A stretch of DNA of 23,187 nt from a virus. The DNA is taken from the IMG/VR virus record IMGVR_UViG_3300008116_001302, positions 1 to 23,187 of that record; one strand, 5' to 3'. Positions 15,174-20,565 of the stretch are shown piece after piece; the first letter of the stretch is position 1; each line of letters opens with the position of its first letter. A program made the translations under genes and the position numbers. Under the pieces are notes generated by a model. That model did no database searches. It was not told the DNA's origin and was given only the letters and a program-made list of their open reading frames with translations.

Positions 15174-16349
15174 ATGACAACCCAACTATTAGAAGGCCGT
15201 TGGACAGAGACCAAAGACGCCCTGTTAGAAGGTCTACAAGGTTCTAAAAGAACTACAATGGCTGTAATTTTAGAAAACACTAAGAAGCACTTGATGGAAA
15301 CTGCAACTAGTGGTGGTACTAGCGCAAGCAACGTAGCTACACTAAATCGCGTTATTCTTCCAGTGATTCGTCGAGTAATGCCAACAGTTATCGCTAACGA
15401 AATCGTTGGCGTACAACCAATGACTGGCCCAGTAGCTCAAATCCACACACTACGTGTACGTTATGCTGACAGCAACAATGCAACAGGCACAGCGAACGAC
15501 GTAACAGCTGGTGATGAAGCTCTTAGCCCATTCAAAGTTGCTGTTGCATATTCTGGTGACACAACTGCAGGTTTAGCTGCTTCTACAAGCGCACTTGAAG
15601 GTACACCAGGTAACAGAATCAACGTTCAAATCTTGAAACAAGTTGTTGAAGCTAAAACACGTAAACTAAGTGCTCGTTGGACATTTGAGGCAGCTCAAGA
15701 TGCACAATCAATGCACGGTTTAGATGTTGAAGCTGAAATCATGGCAGCTTTAGCACAAGAAATCACTGTTGAAATTGATCAAGAGATCTTAGCATCTCTA
15801 CGTTCATTAGCTGGTAATACATACAACTATAACCAAGCTACAGTTTCAGGTACAGCTACATTCGTTGGTGACGAACATGCAGCTTTAGCGGTTACAATCA
15901 ACCGTGCAGCTAACTTGATCGCTCAACGTACACGTCGCGGTGCAGGTAACTGGGCAGTTGTAAGTCCAGCAGCTTTAACAGTACTACAATCTGCAACTAC
16001 TTCAGCTTTTGCTCGTAGTACAGAAGGTACTTTTGAAGCTCCAACAAACACTAAATTCGTAGGTACTTTAAACAGTGCTATGAGAATTTATGTTGACGGT
16101 TATGCTTCAGACACACAAGAAGTTCTAGTAGGTTACAAAGGTTCTAGCGAAGCTGATGCAGCTGCGTTCTATTGCCCATACGTACCACTAATGAGCTCTG
16201 GTGTTGTACTAGATCCATCAACATTTGAACCAGTAGTAGGCTTCATGACACGTTATGGTTATGTAGAGTTAAGCAACACAGCTTCATCTCTAGGTAACGC
16301 AGCTGACTACTTAGAAGAAGTTGGTGTAAGCAACCTATCATTCCAATAA
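15174..16349 (+). CDS. 23: gp23-like major capsid protein
   Basis: A 391-aa T4-type HK97-fold capsid protein. It matches gp23 in IVGVQPMTGPVAQIHTLRVR, VVEAKTRKLSARWTFEAAQD followed by AQSMHGLDVEAEI, LIAQRTRRGAGNWAVVSP, RIYVDGYASDTQEVLVGYKG and FYCPYVPL...FEPVVGFMTRYGY. T4 gp23 is 521 aa; the shorter length here suggests that the insertion domain is reduced or missing. The short N-terminal region contains gp21-type cleavage motifs, the best being LME at 40-42 just before TATSGGTSAS. A strong AAAGGAAA ribosome site precedes the ATG at 15174. A perfect 10-bp terminator follows. Confidence 0.96.
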   Translation: MTTQLLEGRWTETKDALLEGLQGSKRTTMAVILENTKKHLMETATSGGTSASNVATLNRVILPVIRRVMPTVIANEIVGVQPMTGPVAQIHTLRVRYADSNNATGTANDVTAGDEALSPFKVAVAYSGDTTAGLAASTSALEGTPGNRINVQILKQVVEAKTRKLSARWTFEAAQDAQSMHGLDVEAEIMAALAQEITVEIDQEILASLRSLAGNTYNYNQATVSGTATFVGDEHAALAVTINRAANLIAQRTRRGAGNWAVVSPAALTVLQSATTSAFARSTEGTFEAPTNTKFVGTLNSAMRIYVDGYASDTQEVLVGYKGSSEADAAAFYCPYVPLMSSGVVLDPSTFEPVVGFMTRYGYVELSNTASSLGNAADYLEEVGVSNLSFQ

Positions 16350-16374
16350 TATTTTATTATTAGGTTTGAAATTT

Positions 16375-16403
16375 CAAAAGCCCCTCAAATGGGGCTTTTG
16401 TTT
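16375..16403 (+). terminator. Strong intrinsic terminator after gp23
   Basis: CAAAAGCCCC 16375-16384 pairs perfectly with GGGGCTTTTG 16391-16400, loop TCAAAT, followed by TTT. It closes the capsid operon. Confidence 0.9.
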
Positions 16404-16423
16404 GACTATAATTTCTAAAAAAC

Positions 16424-16431
16424 AATAAATA
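16424..16431 (+). promoter_or_regulatory. Candidate late promoter AATAAATA
   Basis: AATAAATATACT follows the gp23 terminator and precedes the 16514 structural gene by 82 bases. One base differs from the T4 late box. Confidence 0.45.
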
Positions 16432-16450
16432 TACTTGTTCGCCCTTAATT

Positions 16451-16487
16451 GGAGGGGTTTATGCAGTCCCCACTGCGTATAGCCTAG
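16451..16487 (+). promoter_or_regulatory. Structured leader with an 8-codon ORF (MQSPLRIA)
   Basis: GGAGGGG 16451-16457 precedes ATG 16461, which reads eight codons to TAG 16485-16487. GGGG 16454-16457 can pair with CCCC 16468-16471, hiding both ribosome site and start. The true gene has its own AAGGAG at 16501-16506. This could be a leader peptide or only a folded leader. Confidence 0.35.
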
Positions 16488-16513
16488 AACGCTAACTTAT
16501 AAGGAGAAAACAA

Positions 16514-17233
16514 ATGGGACGTCCTATTAAATCGGTTTATTTCGGTGCACCAAAAGGCACAGGTGTAGGTGGTGAAGGCGTAATCTACGCTAATGTTTGG
16601 GTCGCAGGTACAGGTTATTACACAGCTAACGTTGGTGTGACTTTTAGCGCACCACAAATCGCAGGTGGTACAACAGCAACAGGTACAGTTACACTAAACG
16701 GTAGTGGCAATGTAACAGCAATCCTTGTTACTAGCGCAGGTTCTGGTTATACATCAACACCTACAGCATCAATCACTGGCGCTAACGCTAGTCCAGCAAG
16801 TGCTAATGTAACACTATTTGGCGGTACTGTTACTGCTGACGCTATTTTTGCTAACGCATGGGTAGCAGGTGCAAGTATCGGTAAAACAGCAGATATCGTT
16901 ACTCAAAGAAGTTCACGTCGTTACAGAGTCACAAACGCTGATGGTACTAGTGTATGTCGTTTAGTCCCAACTGGATTAAATGGAGTTAACAGTCCAACAG
17001 TTGCAGCAGTTATTTCTGCAGGCGGTCCAGTAGCTGAAGGTCAAATGACTATTATCGCTACAGACAGCGCAGGCGGTAAGTATCTAGTTGGTAAACTTGA
17101 GTCACGCACAGCATTAGTGTTTCCAGCTGCCATTGGCGGTTCAGCAGGTACACAATTTGCTGCTAACAGCCATGTTCGTTGGAATATTGATTCTGCAGTT
17201 CTTAATACCAGCGTAGTAATCGACAATAGATAA
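16514..17233 (+). CDS. Virion structural protein following gp23
   Basis: A 239-aa, beta-rich, Gly/Ala/Thr-rich protein starting MGRPIKSVYFG, a beginning typical of small structural proteins placed after gp23 in marine T4-like phages as I recall. It has a GSGYTSTPTASITG module (about residues 75-95) and then SSRRYRVTNADGTSVCRLVP and a VRWNIDSAVLN end. The motif I(Y/F)AN(V/A)WVAG occurs twice, at residues 24-32 and 111-119, bracketing the GSGY module, as if this module was inserted with duplication. A head decoration or tail-associated role is plausible but cannot be decided. Own candidate promoter and terminator flank it, so it is probably made in high amount. Ribosome site AAGGAG. Confidence 0.8.
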   Translation: MGRPIKSVYFGAPKGTGVGGEGVIYANVWVAGTGYYTANVGVTFSAPQIAGGTTATGTVTLNGSGNVTAILVTSAGSGYTSTPTASITGANASPASANVTLFGGTVTADAIFANAWVAGASIGKTADIVTQRSSRRYRVTNADGTSVCRLVPTGLNGVNSPTVAAVISAGGPVAEGQMTIIATDSAGGKYLVGKLESRTALVFPAAIGGSAGTQFAANSHVRWNIDSAVLNTSVVIDNR

Positions 17234-17246
17234 TATATTGTCTAGT

Positions 17247-17276
17247 AAAAATAGCGGCTCCGGCCGCTATTTTTTT
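17247..17276 (+). terminator. Intrinsic terminator with TCCG tetraloop
   Basis: ATAGCGGC 17251-17258 / GCCGCTAT 17263-17270 with loop TCCG (UNCG class), extended by four A-T pairs, followed by a T run to 17276. Confidence 0.92.
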
Positions 17277-17291
17277 GATTCTAACTTTGAA

Positions 17292-17299
17292 GATAAATA
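17292..17299 (+). promoter_or_regulatory. Late promoter GATAAATA before the 17321 gene
   Basis: GATAAATAATAA lies 21 bases before ATG 17321, directly after a terminator, matching the pattern of other late boxes in the window. Confidence 0.55.
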
Positions 17300-17320
17300 A
17301 TAAAAACGGAATAATTTACG

Positions 17321-17950
17321 ATGGCCGCAGTTAAGAAATTTAACAGTAATCTTTTAGTTCAATCTACAGGTATAAGTGCCAACATCACTTTAGATGCAGA
17401 AACAGTATATGTTGATGCTGTAGATGCTTATATTTCTGGTAACTTACATGTTGCTGGGGTTTATGATACCACCACCGTTACAAATACTAACATACAAGAC
17501 AAAGACATCGCTCTAAACGTAGGTGAAAGTGGTTGGGGGGTCGGCGGTAACGCTAGTCCAGGAACTAGTGGAATCATAATCGATCGCGGATTACAGGCAA
17601 ATGTATCACTGCGTTGGAATGAAACTTCTGATGTTTGGGAAATCACAACTGATGGAAGCACATATAGTAATATTATAACTTCAAGTACAGGATTATCAGC
17701 CGTAGTAGATGATACCAGTCCGCAACTAGGTGGCAATCTAGTAAATAACGGATACTTTTTAAAATTTGATGACGCGACAATATCGCCACCTAATGCATCA
17801 GGAACAACTATTTTTACTGTTGGAAGTTCGGTGTTTTATGCTGACACTGTAGGTAGTGCGGGTAGTGGTTTATATGTTGAACATCCAGCAGTAGCGGCAC
17901 AAGAACTTGTAACCAAAGCAAAGGCAATCGTTTTTGCGATAATTTTATAG
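17321..17950 (+). CDS. Fibre-type structural protein with a shared N-terminal module
   Basis: A 209-aa protein. Residues about 35-125 (ISGNLHVAGVYDTTTVTNTN, IALNVGES, SGIIIDRG, SLRWNETSDVWEITTD) form the module also seen twice in the large fibre gene at 20566 (GNLYVAG, NDPLIVLNN, DIGFIFERG, FYWDETSDEF). In marine T4-likes this module occurs in fibre and other virion proteins. The C-terminal part (TGLSAVVDDTSPQLGGNLVN onward, GSAGSGLYVEHPAVAAQELV) is typical of short trimeric fibre ends. It has no signal peptide. It heads a small operon with the 17960 and 18275 genes. The exact virion position is unknown. Confidence 0.72.
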   Translation: MAAVKKFNSNLLVQSTGISANITLDAETVYVDAVDAYISGNLHVAGVYDTTTVTNTNIQDKDIALNVGESGWGVGGNASPGTSGIIIDRGLQANVSLRWNETSDVWEITTDGSTYSNIITSSTGLSAVVDDTSPQLGGNLVNNGYFLKFDDATISPPNASGTTIFTVGSSVFYADTVGSAGSGLYVEHPAVAAQELVTKAKAIVFAIIL

Positions 17951-17959
17951 GATTGGAAA

Positions 17960-18274
17960 ATGGCAATAATTAACTCTTTATTAACCACTGGTGATGCAGC
18001 TAACGTATATGTTAGTACTGGTAGTAATGCAATCACAGCAATGTATCTCTGCAACGTAGACTCAACAGCTAGAACTTTTGATGTATATGTTTGCCCAAGC
18101 GGTACAATAGTTAATACAGTGAATACACGCATCTATTCGGGTATACAACTGCAAGCTGGTGATACTTATGTTATAGACAGTGAAAAGTTGATTTTAGGTG
18201 ATGGAGACATGTTAAAAGCCAATGCTAGCGGCTCTAACAGTATCTCAATGACAGTTAGCTATATAGGAATCTAA
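17960..18274 (+). CDS. Small beta-rich structural protein
   Basis: A 104-aa protein beginning MAIINSLLTTGDAANVYVST with alternating hydrophobic and polar residues throughout, suggesting a beta sandwich (YLCNVDSTARTFDVYVCPSG, QAGDTYVIDSEKLILGDGD, SISMTVSYIGI). Proteins of this pattern are common among virion components of marine T4-likes. It has AGGA/GGAAA before its start, lies nine bases after the 17321 gene and ends directly against ATG 18275, so the three genes are likely one transcript. Role unknown. Confidence 0.75.
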   Translation: MAIINSLLTTGDAANVYVSTGSNAITAMYLCNVDSTARTFDVYVCPSGTIVNTVNTRIYSGIQLQAGDTYVIDSEKLILGDGDMLKANASGSNSISMTVSYIGI

Positions 18275-18742
18275 ATGGGACGCTTTGCTAAAAACACAGT
18301 ATTTGATTCTGGTAGTTATGCTCTAGGATTGTCAGCTACTTCAACAAGCTTCAGACCAAATGTGGCAGGGTTTACTAGCCAAACTGCTTTAAGATATAGC
18401 ACATCAAGTGACAAACTTGAATATTATAGCCATTCAGGTAATGTGTGGCAAACAGTAGGGAATGTGGGATCAGGTACAGCTCGTATCACTAAAGATAGCT
18501 TTACTGGTAATGCACTTACAAGCGATTATGGACCATTATCCTTTAACTATAATACTGCGAATCCTACGCTTTATGCCGCTAATATCCTAGTACACGTTGG
18601 CACTGTTTATCAAATTCCTGGAACAAACTATGAATTTGCGGCAAATGCTATTTCGGGTACTGATATACATTTTGCTTCAAATCCCAGCGATGGGGCAGCT
18701 ATCACTATCATCCACGGACTTAATTCTACAATCTCCTCTTAA
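18275..18742 (+). CDS. Fibre-associated structural protein
   Basis: A 155-aa protein starting MGRFAKNTVFDSG. The middle ALRYSTSSDKLEYYSHSGNV-WQTVG is the short repeat-like YxxxxxKxExxxxGxWxxVG motif of phage fibre tips, and the C-terminal half (ILVHVGTVYQIPGTNYEFAA, AITIIHGLNST) resembles the INGTLQQPATAYTV...IEVRHI block in the next gene. It may therefore be a fibre or adaptor component. The start codon abuts the previous stop; AGGA is inside the preceding gene's end. A late promoter for the next gene follows it. Confidence 0.7.
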   Translation: MGRFAKNTVFDSGSYALGLSATSTSFRPNVAGFTSQTALRYSTSSDKLEYYSHSGNVWQTVGNVGSGTARITKDSFTGNALTSDYGPLSFNYNTANPTLYAANILVHVGTVYQIPGTNYEFAANAISGTDIHFASNPSDGAAITIIHGLNSTISS

Positions 18743-18749
18743 CTTTTCT

Positions 18750-18757
18750 GATAAATA
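18750..18757 (+). promoter_or_regulatory. Late promoter GATAAATA before the 18778 fibre gene
   Basis: GATAAATAGTAG lies seven bases after the previous stop and 20 bases before ATG 18778, with GGAAG as ribosome site between. Confidence 0.55.
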
Positions 18758-18777
18758 GTAGAAAGGTTGGAAGATAA

Positions 18778-20436
18778 ATGGCAATTAGTCGCGTTCCTGG
18801 ATTTTCTCTACTAGCAAACTTAGATCGTCAAGGTACAGATCTATACATCTCTAGTAATGGCCAAACTTTAACCTACTTCGATGTTAATAACTACCGCTTT
18901 GGTATTAACAATCCAAGTCCGCAGTACGAATTAGATATTCTGGGTAATGTCCAGATTGGTAGCGGACATTTATATACATCAGCAAATATAAGCTTTGACA
19001 TAGGTACAGCAACCAATTGGTGGAGAAATATCTATGTCAATACCATTACTAGCAATGGGCTAACCATATCAGGTAATTTAAATGCTACATATATCAGTGG
19101 CACACTAACTACATCAGCACAACCATATGTTACTAGTCTTGGTAACTTAATTAGCCTGACTGTTGATGGAAATATTACAGCCGGTAATGTAGACTCTACG
19201 TACCTTATTGGTACGATACTGACAGGTAGCCAACCTTATATAACAAATCTAGGTAATATCACAGTTTCAAACATCACTGTAATTGGTGGAGAATTTGATT
19301 TTGGTGGTGATGCATCATTTGGGAACTTACATGCTGATGCCCTATATCAAAATGATAATCTTGTATTGGATTCAACATCAACAATTAGTATCATGGGAGA
19401 TGCTACTGGTAGCGGTAATGCGTCTAATGTTGCTATTACACTAGTTAATAGTGGAGTAACAGCCGGAACCTATGGGTCCTCAGGTCAAATTCCTGTGCTA
19501 GGGGTTGATAGCAAAGGTCGTGTGATCACAGCATCTAATGTCGCAGCGGCCACTACAGGTAATCTAATATTTACTGATACAACAATATCTACACAAACAG
19601 CTAACGCAAATATTTTTTTAAGTACTAGTGGTACAGGTACGGTACAAATTACTGGAAATACTGCATTAGGTATACCGAGCGGAACAACAGCAGAACGTCC
19701 ATTAAATGCCACAGTTGGGTATATTAGATACAATACCGACACTGGAGGTTTAGAAACATTTGATGGAACTACTTGGGAAGCGGGATCTGCGGCATTAACA
19801 TCGCAGGTAATCAATGGCGACGGTATTAACAATCAGTTTAGTTTAAGTTCTAATGTCAGTCAAGCAACAGATTTAATCGTTAGTATTAATGGTACACTAC
19901 AACAACCGGCTACAGCATACACAGTTAACGGAACATTAATTACTTTTACTGAAACTCCAGCTACTGGTGATACGATCGAAGTCCGCCATATCGCTACTGG
20001 TATTTCTAGTATAGGATCGTTATCATTAGGGTCTAGTAATGTAGCTATTCCAGCACCTAACGGTGCAATCAATATTAATACCTCAGGAAATTTAGTTTTA
20101 CAAATAGGTACTACCGGTGCTGTTATTGGTACATATCCTTCTACGGTTATTCCTAGCAGCGGAGTAGCCACTAATGTTGACGTATTTTCGACAGCAATTT
20201 ATAGAACTGCAAAATATATATTTCAAGCAAATACCGGCTCAGCTTATGAAAGCAGCGAGATCCTAGTCACTCACGATGGAACTACCGCATATAGAACTGT
20301 TTACGCAGTAATCAGCACAGGTGGTAGCTTAGGTAATGTTTCGGCCACGATCAATGGTACAAACGTGTTAGTTCAGTATACCGCCGACAACAATAACACA
20401 AATGTACGTACATTAAAACAGTACTTGATCATCTAA
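18778..20436 (+). CDS. Tail fibre-like structural protein
   Basis: A 552-aa protein rich in Thr, Asn, Ser and Gly. The N-terminus (FSLLANLDRQGTDLYISSNG, then YELDILGNVQIG) is followed by repeats of the type GTLTTSAQPYVTSLGNLISL and GTILTGSQPYITNLGNITVS, then SGVTAGTYGSSGQIPVLGVD-SKGRVITASNV, GIPSGTTAERPLNATVGYIR-YNTDTGGLETFDGTTWEAG, and a block INGTLQQPATAYTVNGTLI-TFTE. All are familiar fibre modules of marine myoviruses, which form trimeric beta-helical shafts. The C-terminal 100 residues (TAIYRTAKYIFQANTGSAYE, LKQYLII) form a separate compact domain, perhaps the tip. Receptor binding is inferred, not shown. An A run after the stop may help 3' processing; no terminator hairpin was seen. Confidence 0.8.
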   Translation: MAISRVPGFSLLANLDRQGTDLYISSNGQTLTYFDVNNYRFGINNPSPQYELDILGNVQIGSGHLYTSANISFDIGTATNWWRNIYVNTITSNGLTISGNLNATYISGTLTTSAQPYVTSLGNLISLTVDGNITAGNVDSTYLIGTILTGSQPYITNLGNITVSNITVIGGEFDFGGDASFGNLHADALYQNDNLVLDSTSTISIMGDATGSGNASNVAITLVNSGVTAGTYGSSGQIPVLGVDSKGRVITASNVAAATTGNLIFTDTTISTQTANANIFLSTSGTGTVQITGNTALGIPSGTTAERPLNATVGYIRYNTDTGGLETFDGTTWEAGSAALTSQVINGDGINNQFSLSSNVSQATDLIVSINGTLQQPATAYTVNGTLITFTETPATGDTIEVRHIATGISSIGSLSLGSSNVAIPAPNGAININTSGNLVLQIGTTGAVIGTYPSTVIPSSGVATNVDVFSTAIYRTAKYIFQANTGSAYESSEILVTHDGTTAYRTVYAVISTGGSLGNVSATINGTNVLVQYTADNNNTNVRTLKQYLII

Positions 20437-20453
20437 AAAAAAAATCAAATTTG

Positions 20454-20461
20454 TATAAATA
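20454..20461 (+). promoter_or_regulatory. T4-type late promoter TATAAATA before the large fibre gene
   Basis: An exact late box followed by CTACT, 104 bases before ATG 20566. The long leader between holds a 17-codon ORF. Confidence 0.7.
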
Positions 20462-20478
20462 CTACTAACGAATACTCA

Positions 20479-20532
20479 ATGTACCTAGCTCTAGGGGATA
20501 TGGAACCGCAAGCTGTACAAGGATTACAGTAA
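20479..20532 (+). other. Leader region with a 17-codon ORF (MYLALGDMEPQAVQGLQ)
   Basis: ATG 20479 runs 17 codons to TAA 20530-20532 within the leader of the large fibre gene. It has no obvious ribosome site. CCTAG-CT-CTAGG (20484-20495) is a short palindrome in the same stretch. It may be a leader peptide, a folded leader, or chance. Confidence 0.25.
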
Positions 20533-20565
20533 TATTATAATATTTTTGCGGAGCCAGACTTTAAA

